Below the pieces are notes generated by a model. The model was not told the origin of the DNA. It saw only the letters and a program-made list of their open reading frames with translations, and did no database searches. This document shows, piece after piece, positions 33,154-44,904 of a stretch of 64,000 nt of DNA; the first letter of the stretch is position 1, and every line of letters starts with the position of its first letter. The DNA is from Lactuca virosa. Taxonomy: Eukaryota > Streptophyta > Magnoliopsida > Asterales > Asteraceae. The stretch lies in assembly GCA_928212115.1 (NCBI GenBank), contig CAKMRJ010005634.1:259091479-259155478 (forward strand). The letters are read 5' to 3'. Both the position numbers and the translations under genes were made by a program.

Positions 33154-36005
33154 GATGTGTGCATGATAATGGGGATTTATTGGCTGATGAGGTTTGGTGC
33201 TATAATCGATTGTGAGGGTCAACAAGTGATAGTTCGAGCCCCAAGTGGTGGAGAACTGGTTATCTATAGAGAGGGTACCTGGGTTGGATCAGGGTTTCGT
33301 GCGGCGGCTAGTGCTCGGCAATATATTTAGCATGTGTGTGCAGGTTATCTTGCTTATATACTTGATACTTGGGTGGAGGAGCAGACTTTGGTTTCAGATG
33401 TGCCAGTTGTTAGGGAGTTTGTTGATGTTCTTCCAGAAGAGTTTCCCGGTGTGCCTCCCGAGAGACGGGTTGAGTTTAGGATTGATCTAGTGCCAGGTAC
33501 GGATCCGATTCCCAAGGCACCGTACCGCTTGGCACCACCCGAGATATAGGAGTTGTCCTTTCAGCTTCAGGAGTTATTAGGAAAATAGTTCATCAGACAA
33601 GTAGTTTGTCATGGGGTGCTCCGATCCTATTCGTCAAAAAGAAGGATGGTTCACACCGGATGTGCATTGATTACTAGGAGTTGAACAAGTTAACGGTGAA
33701 GAACCCTTATCACCTTCCATGGATTGATGACCTATTTGATCAGCGGAAGGGTGCATCTTCGTTCTCCAAGATCGACTTGCGGTCGGGGTATCATAAAATG
33801 AGGGTGAGAGAGGAGGACGTGGATAAGACCGTGTTCCGGACTCGTTATGGGCATTACGAGTTTGTAGTGATGCTATTTGGGCTCACCAATACTCTTGCAA
33901 TTTTTATGGATTTGATGAATCGTGTGTGCAAGCCGATGCTCGACCAATCTGTTATTGTGTTCATTGATGATATCTTGGTGTATTCCAAGACCAGAGAGAA
34001 ACACGAGGAGCACCTTCGAGAGCTTTTGAGAGTATTAAGGTGGGAACGACTCTATGCCAAGTCTCGAAGTTAGAGTTTTGGTTACAGAGGTCCAGTTCAT
34101 GGGACATCTCGTTAACCAAGATGGGATTTCAGTGAATCCGGGTAAGATCGAGGCTGTGACGCAGTGGGAGGTTCTGAAATCTCCCTCGGAGATCAGGAGT
34201 TCCTTGAGTTAGGCAGGATACTATTGGAGATTTATTCAGGACTTCTCTAAGATCAAAGTACCCCTCACTCGTTTGACGAGGAAGGGAGTGGATTTCTGAT
34301 GGGGCCCTAAGAAGCAAGTTGCTTTGGAGATGCTGCGAAAGAGGTCATATGAGGCCGCGATGTTGACCCTTCCATTGGGTGTTGAGGATTTCATGGTATT
34401 TTATGTTGCATCCATCATTGGTTTGGTGGCGGTCCTTATGCAGAGAGGACGAGTGATTGCTTATGCTTTAGGGCAGCTGAAGTCGCATGAGGCGTGATAT
34501 CCTACTCGTGACCTGGAGTTAGGGGAAGTGGTGTTTTCCCTCAAGATTTGGAGACATTATCTATTTGGGGTCCGTTGTATCGTTTACACGAATCAAAAGA
34601 GTTTGTGATATCTTATGGACCAGCCGAACCTGAACACGAGGCAACACAGGTGGCTGGACGTGGTCAGGGATTATGACTGTGAGATCCTTTACCGTCCGGG
34701 TAAATTAAATGTGGTAGCTGATGCCTTAAGCTGCAAGTAAGCTCGATCTTTAGTTAAAGAGATGTGTATGAGGATATCCGTTGATTCTCCACTTTCAGGT
34801 TTAATCAAGGAGGCACATGTAGAGGGAGTTAGAATGGAGAACTGGAAATAGGAAAGGATCACAGGCGAGATCGACAGGTTTGGTACCGATAGTCGGGGGT
34901 TATTGACCCCATGCAGTTGGGTTTGGGTTCCAGTTTCTGGTGGGACCAGGCATATAGTGTTGGAGGAGGCTCATAAGTCTCGCTTTTCTATACACTTGGG
35001 AGCCACCAAGACGTATAAGGATTTGAGATTAAGTTACTGGTGGTCGTGTATGAAGAGGGATATAGCTTGGTACGTTGAGAGGTTCTTGACATGTAGGATG
35101 GTCAAGGTCGAGCATCAGAGGCCACATAGCAAGCTGTAGCCTTTGGAGGTTCCCATGTGGAAGTGGGAACAAATCACCATGGATTTTATCACTAATTTGC
35201 GGAAGAATGCCAATGGTTTTGATGTTATATGGTTCATCGTGGATTGATTGACCAAAAGTGCCCAATTTTTGGTCATCCGGGAGAGCATTCGGCCGATGTG
35301 TATGTTCAGGAAATTTTTGCTTGTCATGGGATTCTGGTATCCATTGTTTCAGACTGATATGTAAGGTTCACTTCCCGATTCTAGTAAAAGTTCCACGAAG
35401 AACTAGGCACGAGGCTACATTTCAGCACTACTTATCACCCACAGACCGACGGTTAGGGTGAGCGGACCATCCAAATGCTTGAGGATATGTTGTTGGTTTG
35501 TGTTATAGATTTTGGTGGGAGTTAGGATTCTTACCTACCTCTTGCAGAGTTTTCTGATAACAACAGTTATCACTCCAGAATTGGTGTCCCACTTTTTGAG
35601 CTCTTGTATGGTTGGAGATATCGTACCTCGGTATGTTGGGGAGAGGTTGGTCACAGGGTCATGGGAAGGACCGAAGTAGTCCTTCAGACCATGGAGCTTA
35701 TTCATCATATTAGGCAGACACTGAAGACAACTCAGATTCGTTAGAAGAGTTATGTTGACCAGCGCTTCAGGTCAGCGATATGGTGTTAATGAAGGTCTCA
35801 CCCTGGTAGGGTGTGATAAGCTTCAGGAAGAGGGGAAATTGGGTCCCCAGTATATTGGACCGTTCCGTGTGATAGCCAGAGTAGGCAGGCTGGCCTACCG
35901 ATTACATTTGGCGAGTAAGCTTAGTCAGATCCACAACACTTTCCATGTCTCTTAGTTGTGGAAGTGTGTGTTGGACGATGAGGCAGTTGTTCCGTTGGAT
36001 AATAT
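33154..36005 (+). pseudogene. Element G: Ty3/Gypsy pol (chromovirus-like), broken
   Basis: Begins inside the aspartic protease (LMRFGAIIDCEGQQVIVRAP, about 33180-33240); gag and 5' LTR are missing. RT follows: EEFPGVPPERRVEF (33430), KKKDGSHRMCIDY (33640) and the catalytic FIDD at 33960-33971. RNase H (LMQRGRVIAYA, YRPGKLNVVADALS) is at 34320-34740. The integrase HHCC finger (HKSRFSIHLGATK) is at 34970-35135, then core (MDFITNLRKNANGFDVIW) and C-terminal part to 36000. Many TAG/TAA codons stand for CAG, CGA or TGG codons. The order RT-RNase H-integrase is Gypsy. Element E interrupts it at 36006. Confidence 0.9.
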
Positions 36006-36846
36006 TGTTGTATTAGGTGCGTAAGCTCATAACTATAATTTGTATCATTGAATTGATAGTAGCATTGTCCATTTAGATTGCCCTCAAACCTAGCAATTGG
36101 ACAGGATGACTTTTGGATAAAGAAGGTTAATTTATTATTTGATTAATAAATTGAGATAATTAATTTATTAATGTATTTTGAAATATATTAATTAGAAATC
36201 ATATTATTTAACTAGTAATTAATCAGAAATTAATTGGAATTAATTTTGGGAATAATTGAATTAATTAAAAGTGTAGGGGCTGTTTGGCAATTTATTGATA
36301 GTTGAGGAAAGAGGCTCTAGAACCTCCCTAGAAGAGGTTGGACTAAAACTTCTAGGAATTCCCTATAATTTTCGTCCAAGGGCTCTTAGATGGAGGTTCA
36401 TGGGCTGCTTTGTCCTTAAACTAAGGGATTAGGGTTTCCTCCTAAAACCCAAGATTTGGCTCTAAGTTACCTCACCTATAGAAAGGGCCTTAACCTCTCA
36501 TGTTTTCGGCCACTGGAAACCCTAGAAGAGTAGCCTAAATTCTCAAGCCTACTCTCTTCTCTCCTCTTTCATCCTCTTCCTAGTGTTAGGTGTGAACCAT
36601 TAGAGGCACGAAACCTGTGGTGCTTGCTCTCCAATCTTCAACGCTAACGATTTACATCGTTATTGCTATATATAACAATTAAGGTATGTTTTATTAATCC
36701 CATTTGATGATTTTCGAAAGTATACTAGAAGGATTAGTGTTTTCCTATTGATGTTTAAATGTTGTATGGTCAATTAGAGAAAACATAGATCTTCAATTAG
36801 GGTTGCATGCAAACATGTTTTTAATTGTTATGCTCAAAACCCATTA
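36006..36846 (+). repeat. Element E 5' LTR
   Basis: 841 bp, TGTTGTATTAGG to ACCCATTA (terminal CA changed to TA). It differs clearly from A/B LTRs but keeps the same architecture. Confidence 0.85.
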
Positions 36847-36847
36847 G

Positions 36848-38221
36848 TGGTATTAGATCCTTGGTTTGTTTTGTATTGAATTAGTTGCAATTGTATAAAT
36901 TTGATCAATTAGGGTTTATGGCAATTAAACCATTTTGGACTAAGGGATTTTTGAAATTAAGGTTTCTTAGGCCCTACGTTTCGAAAATAAGGAAAGGATT
37001 TTAAGCTTTCCCTTGCCCTACAATTTTCGAAATTAGGGTTCCATAACCCTCAAGAATTTCGAATATGGCAAGGATTGAAATTCTTGTCTTACTCCCCAAG
37101 ATTTTCCTTTTTTGAAAATTTGGGTTTTTGGTAGGGATTTCTTATTTCTAGTAATTATCTCCTTATTTAATTAATTGGATTATTATAAGATTTCATTTAT
37201 CCCTCCTATGATTTTCAAAATTTAGTGGTGAGAGTATTAGGTTCAGTTATCTTCATTAATTTATTGGATAATCCTCAAATTGATTTAATAAATTAATTAA
37301 ATGTTTAATTAGTAGATAATTATTAATCATATGGTTTAATTTTAAATTTGAATTAAATTTTTTTAATTTGCAAAATTTAGTAATTAAACTTAGTATTTTG
37401 AAATGTTTAAAATACATCTTATATGTAAAAATTAAATGTTTAATATTTAATATATGTATAAGAATAAGTCAGTCAAACTGCTAGTACGCCTCATTCACGA
37501 AACCATACTATAACGGGAGTTTAAGGAAGCGACTTATAAAATAACCGTCATTGGGTATCCACTCTTACACGCCGGTTTCTTGTATGGTGGAGGGTCGTTA
37601 GCTGAACAGGTTTGATAGGACATAACCTCATTAAAAGTATAATGATAAAAAGTAACTAAACTATTTTCTTAAATCCCACTCTTAGTTACTATAGGAAAAA
37701 TGTGAATTTGATGTTAATCTATGAAATTCCACATTACACTTTATAAGTCGTTAGTGGAGCGCGAGTGGCTAACTAGCACACTATTATGGAACTAATAAAG
37801 AGTGGTAATGGGTGTCTCGAAAATTATCTTTGATTAATGGAGCACGTTTGGCTAACCGGCACATTAAAATGAGATGATAAATGACATCGAGAGCACCAAG
37901 CTAAGTTGCATAGTTATTAACATCTCATTTGTGATCCTCGTCATCCCATTCACAAAATTGAGAGCATAATTTGAGATTAAACATTCCATTCATTAGATTC
38001 AATGAATCTAAAAAGATCTAGGAGTTTCATAAGATTGAAATTGGTAAATGCAATACCTAACTAAAATAGATTGGAATTTGATTACGGCATCCCTCTTTAA
38101 AGTTCGAATCAAAAATATGGATCCTGGCCTTAATTTAAATTTATGGGTTAACAATTAAGGATTAAAATCAACTAACTTGAATTCTCTTTTCTCCTATTAT
38201 AGATTTCAAGTTTAGACAACA
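36848..38221 (+). other. Element E PBS and leader
   Basis: PBS TGGTATTAGATCC (36848-36860) has two changes. The leader keeps the hairpin TTTGTGA (37928-37934) / TCACAAA (37950-37956) with a 15-nt loop, GTCGTTAGCTGAACAGG (about 37602), and the GGCTAACCGGCAC motif (about 37850). I do not see the ACTCG palindromes that A, B, M, N and O have. Confidence 0.72.
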
Positions 38222-38990
38222 ATGGTCTTCCTCGTTCTTCTGGTAATGTTTTTCCTCTACCTTCTAAAGATGAGCTTCCACATTCTGGTCAAGGTGAAAA
38301 TGTTTTCCCTTCTACGAGAAATGGTGGAAACAGAGGTCATGCTTCTTCAACTCGTCGTCCTCCTCCTCCTCCAGTAACTCTCCCCACGTCACAAAACTGA
38401 AAGATACGAAACTACTCAAGCCCTATTGGCATGCAGACATCAAGATGGAAAATATGTGTATGCGCATGTTCTGGAAATGAAATCACACATTGACAAGTTG
38501 GATAGAATGGGTGTTAATTTCCCAAGGGAGCGGGCGATTGATTTGGTTCTCATATCGCTTCCTAATTCTTATGAACAATTCAGTGAGAACTTTTATATGA
38601 GCGACCACAACGTGACCCTAATTGATCTGACACATATGTTTGTTGTTACTGAAGCAGAATTCTTAAGAGCACAAGTGAAGCAAAAGTGTTTGAATGATCA
38701 AATTCCAAAGTTTCCATGGACATTGAAAATGGTAACAATGGTGGTCTAGAAAAGATTTCTCTTTCCAATGGAAAGGGATCGGCCAAGGTCAAACCATTTG
38801 ATCGTATGGTAAAGAGAAAGGATAGTTCTGAGATAATTCCATGTGCTAACCCTAAAAAGTCTATTTGTTTCTATTGCTAATTGAAGGGACATCGGTTGCG
38901 AAGCTGCCTATGCTACCTGAAAGATCTTAGAGATGGTAAAGTCAAGTCGTCTGACTCCACTTTAGGTATATATATCCATTATCTAACTCC
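38222..38990 (+). pseudogene. Element E gag, decayed
   Basis: A Ser/Gly/Pro-rich N-terminus is followed by a Copia gag domain (38426-38749): ALLACRHQDGKYVYAHVLEMKSHID, LDRMGVNFPRERAIDLVLISLP. A CCHC remnant (CFYC, stop, then GHRLRSC) is at about 38869-38910. It is shorter than usual because much of the N-terminal domain is absent. Confidence 0.75.
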
Positions 38991-41222
38991 ATCATTTTCA
39001 TAAGTTCCTATTCATAGATTCTTAATACATGATGTGATTATCACATTTTTATCTTTTGCAGGATCTAAGAGAAAGAAAATAGCTTAAGAAGAGTGAGTTG
39101 AATCTGATTGTGAGATATGGATTTCGGTCGCATGGCTCGATGATCAGATTTTTGAAGCTACTACTTAAGAGTTATGATAATTTAATAAATCGATTAGGAA
39201 ATGTCTAGAAACATTGTTTTCATATTTTATGTATTGTAAGTACAAGTTCCAAATTTTTGTTTATTATCAATAAAAGTGAAATTTTGGTTTATATAGTTGG
39301 TTTACTTTATATTTCCCTTCAATGGAATTAATGAAAGTGTTTCTTACATTTCTATTATTAGCAATATTAATTGTAAATTTTATTCTTTTTATATCGCTTG
39401 TCGTATTCTCATAATTAACCAAGTGAAAAGGTATTCTTATTGCCCAAGTTTCAATTGGAGAGAAAACTAGAGTCATACAAGTCAAATTTTGTGATGTATG
39501 AGAATCTTGATCTTTGGAAAATTTTGACTAATTCATTGATCACATGTTTTGTGAGTCAAAGTGAAAGACTATTCGGTCTTATACATATTAATATGGACTA
39601 TTCAGATCCACCACAAAGGATGATAAGTTATTCATCATGATACTTCAATAAACATGGTTTTCTTTATATGATTAAACATAATTCTGATACTTTGAAAAGT
39701 TTCAAAGAATAGCCAAACGAATATAAAGAATTGTTAGGCAGAAAGATAAAAGTTTCTCCAATCTGAAAGGAAAGGAGAGCACTTTAGTATCATGTTTTAT
39801 GACCGTCTTAATGATTATGAAACTATATCACAATTGATCTTCGAAGAACATCTTAGTGCAATTGTTTAACTAAGAAGAAGATTCAGATGTTGTTGAAATG
39901 GTTCAATCCATAGATGGGTCATACTTCGTTTCTAATCGAATTTTAGATCCATGATCTAGTTACTTCGAATCATATCTTGAAACATATTTCATACCAAGTG
40001 GTTAAACCAAAGGATGAACTAAGGCCAATTCCATGAAGTGTTTCTTGTCGAGAATCCACACTAATTTTTTAATATTTGTTTTTGCTCGTCAATGAATGTT
40101 CCTTTAGATAGAAACTTATATGTCAAGAAGTCAGTGGCAGTCTTAATGATCTTGAACAGTTTCAAGAGTAGATCAAGAATAAACCTATCGTGTTGAGTTG
40201 ACACATCCTTGTTTCTATCCACCTTCCAGTTGAGTTGGCAATGTTTATGAGTTCTATGGTTCTCATTTGACTGCAAAACGTAGAGCACATCGATCAGTGA
40301 AAGTACATTAATCAATACGGGTGAGTTGCTTAAACAACATGGAAGTGTAAGTAGGCCCTTATGCTACCATAAGGCAAGAAATTAAGAACTGGTCCATGAA
40401 AGCTAAATTAGAATTTGAAGATTACATACCTTGTCTTATGATTGTAGGTTGGAAATGATAGTTCACATCGATGGGAACACATACACCATAAAATCTAGTT
40501 GGCAAAAGATTTCTCTCTAATTCATGAAAATGATTATGAGGAAACACTTTCGCTAGTAGATTCTAGAGATTTGATAAATATCATTATGGTTAGTGGTTGT
40601 GATAGTTGCATTTTCAAATTCACAATATGATTACGGCATCCCTTTTCAAAGTTCGAATTGTGAGAAATGGCAAGGAATAGTTTAAACTTTCAGGACATAT
40701 GGCTATAAGTTCTGAAAGGGTTTAAACACACACACATACTATCTAATAAAGGTGTATAAGCTTGAGAAGTATAGATGAAGACTTATCGAAGCATCATGTA
40801 TCAAAAATCTGCACTTTAGTAAGAAAGTCAAAAAGTATTGATTTCTAGAAATACAGTTGATTTCTGGATACATGTCAAAGCTAGTGGGAGCATATTTGTT
40901 ATGATAGTGGGAGCATAATTATTATGTTAAGTGTTTCAAGTTGGCAACACTATTTGTAGGAAATAAAGCTTACAAATTTGCAAGTTGCAAACTTTTGGAA
41001 ACTGTTGCGCTATATTTAGTTTTAAGGGAGAGGGCACTCATACTTCGTTTCGAATCTAAAATTTTATATTGCATAGTTTAATAGAACATTGTCATGGAAA
41101 TACATGAATATCGTGTTGAAATGATTCAACATAGGAAATTCGATGTATAGAAAATATTATAGCAAGAGACGGATTAGATACCAGGTCTTTATGTAAGACA
41201 TTATGAATCGAGTCCCATATGT
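38991..41222 (+). pseudogene. Element E pol traces
   Basis: No open frame remains. Recognisable pieces are a protease/pre-integrase trace near 39020-39240, an integrase trace (LLGLIH-like, then MIKHNSDTLKSFKE, LLGRKIK) at 39540-39860, and RT traces (VYKLEK...; IHVKASGS-like) at 40750-40930. The order fits Copia. The sequence stops at 41222 where F begins. Confidence 0.68.
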
Positions 41223-42035
41223 TGATGGGTTTTGAGCATAACGTCAATCATATGGTGTACATGCAACCCTAATGCTTATTGAACATGCAAATACAAACTC
41301 CAAAGCAATAACCCTATGGACTAGCATACAATTTCGAAATTGACATACAAATTAGGGTTAGAAGCTTACCTTACTTGTGATGTAGCAATAACAAGATTAA
41401 TCCTTCTTGATCTTGACTTCTGAAAGCCTAGTGCCCCAAGTGTTGCACTTCTAATGGAGTCACAAACACTCAATGCAACAAGATGACTTGGAGAGGGAAG
41501 TATTTCGACTAGGGTTCCTTAGAAGACATGCATTGGCTGAAAATCCATATAGAGGGGTTCTTTATATAGTTGTGTTTGCTAGGGTTTTCAGGTGCAAACC
41601 CTAATACCTTACTTAGGCAACAAGCAGCCCATGAACTCCTTCCTTAGAGCCCATAGACGAAATCTATAGGTCTTCCTTATAGTGTTTCTTCCACTCGACT
41701 CTATGGAGTCCATCAGCCCAATTATGCAACTATCAATGATTTGCACAACAGTCCCTATATTATTAACCAGTTCCTTTAATCCTAAAATTAATATCAAAAT
41801 AATTTCTGATTAATCACTAATTAACAATATGAATTTTCAAATAATATATTAATCTTGTAATATATTAATAAAACTATTTTGAGTACCAATTTATTATTCA
41901 TATAATAAAACCTACTCTCTCCCCTCTTGTCATCCTATGAAGTTGCATGAGTGAAGGCAACCGAAAAGGACCATGCTCATAATCAAGTCAAGTACATACC
42001 AATTATAGTTATGGAATTAGACACCGAATCCAACA
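41223..42035 (-). repeat. Fragment F 3' LTR
   Basis: 813 bp. The plus strand runs TGATGGGTTTTGAGC to GAATCCAACA, followed by GTCTCCCACTTGG (PPT complement). Confidence 0.85.
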
Positions 42036-44300
42036 GTCTCCCACTTGGATAAGTCTCATAACTATTATTGCAAGTACGACTTCGGAATCTAATTAGCAAT
42101 CGTAGCTTTCAAAAGCCACTGTCGAACTCTGATCTTATCAGTAACGTGATCTTTAGATAAGGGATCAAATATTCCTCCATTCTCCAAGATATCGTATAGA
42201 CATGGGACATGGATTATAATCATTTTATATGTCCATGTATTGTTTCCTGATTTCTGATATATGACGACTGACAACAGACTACAATTGAACACGTCAACTT
42301 AGTCCAGGCTTGGCCAAGCGCTTAGGGTTATCGTCACTAAATCATCGAGCGGCCCACAGATATCGCTTTTATCCCACATTGGGTAAAAGGAACGGATAAA
42401 CTTCGACTCACATCCTTTCTCAATTTACTTATCAAATCACACACATCAATACGTTTTATAACACCAAGTTACTGATGCGTTTACATATCATCAATTTTCA
42501 ACCGACTTGTAAACTACAACTCATATGTCTCTGTTTCAAGAATATAAGATATTATGATCTCATAATCACTCATGATAAAATCCATGAAGTGATTCAAATG
42601 AGCATGGGTTTAATCCAATACTCAAATCTTATTTCAAAAGTACTCATGAACACTACAGCCTTACCTCATTACTTACTTCCAAAGTATGATTTACTGTGGA
42701 TGTTTTAATCACCTAGTTATTTGGGAAGTAAAACATGTGAAGTGAAACACAAGAATAATCTAATTAACTATGGTCTCAAAACTTCTGAATATAAATAAAA
42801 CACTTATTATTTAATCACCATCTTGATTACACATTATTCATTGTATAATGTTTCGACTAATCAACTTAATACTTGAATTAAAAAATAGTCATCCCAATCT
42901 CTTAGCATGCACGCCATGTTTATCTATGGTCCTTACTTTGTGAAATAGATCAATTGAAAATATTTTTAATGATGCTTATTTCACAATTCCAAATCCTTAT
43001 CGTAAGCGTAAGAATACCAAATTCTTGTCTTTTATTGCAATCTGTTAGATTCTAAACTTATATGCAATGATCCTTTTGTAATGTCTATGCAAAAAAGTCA
43101 CAGAGACTTGGCCAAAGATATTACAAAGTATTCCAATGGAGAACAATTCCAAGGAAACGAAGTATCTTCTTGCATTAAAGTTTCTAATCTGACTCACAGA
43201 TCTTATGATTAACTTCCACTTGTGGAAACATTTTCATATTCCCATTTTCACTATCACTTATGAACAAGAGTTACCACTTTTCAGAACATGTCAGTAAGGT
43301 CCTTCCAAAATTATACTATACTTCCAACTGTCCACAAGCGACCAGTCTTTGGTAAACCTCAGATTGTCCTTGACAGTTGTTTAACAACTTTAGTCAAATC
43401 CGGTTCTGGTCCCTTTTTTTCTTCTTAATACCCTAGGTATTTGGAAAAATAAGAACAAATGAATATTATATCATGCATAATCAATCCTATATACCAAGCA
43501 TATGGGATTCGATATGCAATGTCTTACATAAAGACGTGATATTTTATCATTCTTTTGCTATAATATTTTCACATATAGAATTTCCTTATATTGAATCATT
43601 TCAACATAACATTCATATATGTGCACGACTAGATTCAGTTAAAATCACAATCTAAGTTTTTAGATTTGAAATGAAGTATGATTATTTTCTCCCTATAACT
43701 TTTTATAGTGAAACAGTATCCAAACTTGCAACTTTGAAAATTTGTAACTTTTATTTCCTATAAATAGCATTGGCTACTTGCAACATGAAGTATAATTATG
43801 CTCACACTAGCATAACAATTATACTCTTACTAGCATAACATTTGTGCTCCCAGTAGCTTTGACATGTATCCAGAAATCAGTTGCACTTCTAGAAATCAAT
43901 ACTTATTGACTTTCTTACGAAAGTTCAGATTTCTGATACGTGGTGTTTCGATAAGTCTTTGCCTAGACTTCTCAAGTTTATACACCTTACAGATTAAATA
44001 GCACAAGTATGTGTTTAAACCTTTTAGAAATTTATAGTAATAAGTCCTGAAAGTTCAAATTAATTGCCGTTTTCTCACAATTTAAACTATGAAGAGGGAT
44101 TCCGTAATCATATTCGAATTCAAGAACGCAAATATCACAACTGCTAACTCTAATCCTTTAAAATCTACTTAGTGAAAGCGTTTACTCAATCATTTTCATG
44201 AAGTGGAGAAAAAAGTTTTGCCACTTAGATTTTAAGATGTATGTGTTTCTATCCATGTAAATTCGTCATTTCCAACCACTATCATAAGAAAAGGTCTACG
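42036..44300 (-). pseudogene. Fragment F: 3' noncoding region and decayed RNase H/RT
   Basis: 42050-42880 matches the A/B/N 3' noncoding region, with GATATCGCTTTTATCC near 42360. The end of pol (minus strand, HACKRL-like then DDYF) is near 42880-42925. Decayed RT is at 43850-43990 (complement of the IHVKATGS-type segment). No open frame longer than about 60 codons is meaningful here. Confidence 0.65.
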
Positions 44301-44674
44301 ATAAATTCAAAATCATATTATTTAATTAATAATTAATCAAAAATAAATTTGAATTAATCTGTTTCTATCCATGTGAATTCTCCTCTCTCCTCTCTCATCC
44401 TCTTACTAGTGTTGGGCGTGAACCATTAAAGGAACGACACTTGTGGTGCTTGCTCTCCAAGCTTCAACACTAAGGATTTACATTTTTATTGCTATATATA
44501 AAAATTAAGGTATGTTTTCTTAATCCCATTTAATGATTTTCAAAAATATACAAGTAGGGTTAAGGTTTTTTCTATTTATGTTCAGATGTTGTATGTTCAA
44601 TTAGAGAAAACATAGATCTTCCATTAGGTTTGCACGCACACATAGGTTTCTATTTGTTATACTAAAAACTCATA
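44301..44674 (+). repeat. Element E 3' LTR, internally deleted
   Basis: 44305-44359 matches E LTR 36196-36245, and 44381-44674 matches 36560-36846. Between them a 22-bp filler (CTGTTTCTATCCATGTGAATTC, 44360-44381) replaces about 310 bp. The filler repeats the sequence at 44251-44272 with one or two changes. Confidence 0.78.
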
Positions 44675-44904
44675 AGATATTAGTTCGATGAGCGCCTGAA
44701 TTATATTGAGAGGTCGGTGGCTATATTGGAGAGAAATATGTAGGTATTGCACAACAAGGAGATACCTTTGGTAAAGGTTCAGTGACAGCATCGGAGAGGC
44801 TCTGAGTGGACTAGGGAACCTGAGGCTGAGATGAGGGGGCATTACCCGGAGTTATTTACTGCAGCAAACTTCAAGGACGAACTACAGGTCAAGTCAGGGA
44901 GAAT
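44675..44904 (+). pseudogene. Element G pol C-terminus, chromodomain-like, and PPT
   Basis: Continues G after E: DERLNYIERSVAILERN, then VKVQWQHRRGSEWTREPEAEMRGHYPELF. The W-x-x-E-x-E pattern is the chromodomain-like tail of plant chromoviruses (Tekay/Del type, family knowledge). Purine-rich AAGTCAGGGAGAAT (44891-44904) acts as PPT. Confidence 0.83.

Larger units (their letters stand above)
41223..44300 (-). mobile_element. Copia fragment F, minus orientation, inside E
   Basis: Has a 3' LTR on the left (41223-42035), PPT complement, 3' noncoding part and decayed pol, but no gag, PBS or right LTR. The sequence from about 43480 to 44300 is the reverse complement, with divergence, of E RT region 40440-41215, so F belongs to a sister family of E. 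The right boundary near 44300, where an E-like LTR starts, is approximate. Confidence 0.7.
36006..44674 (+). mobile_element. Element E: old degenerate Copia inside G
   Basis: Plus orientation. 5' LTR 36006-36846, a decayed PBS, leader, gag and pol traces to 41222, then fragment F, then a partial 3' LTR (44301-44674). It inserted near the end of G pol: G resumes at 44676. The flanking duplication is imperfect (AATAT at 36001-36005, GATAT at 44676-44680). Heavy decay marks it as much older than A, B and N. Confidence 0.82.
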
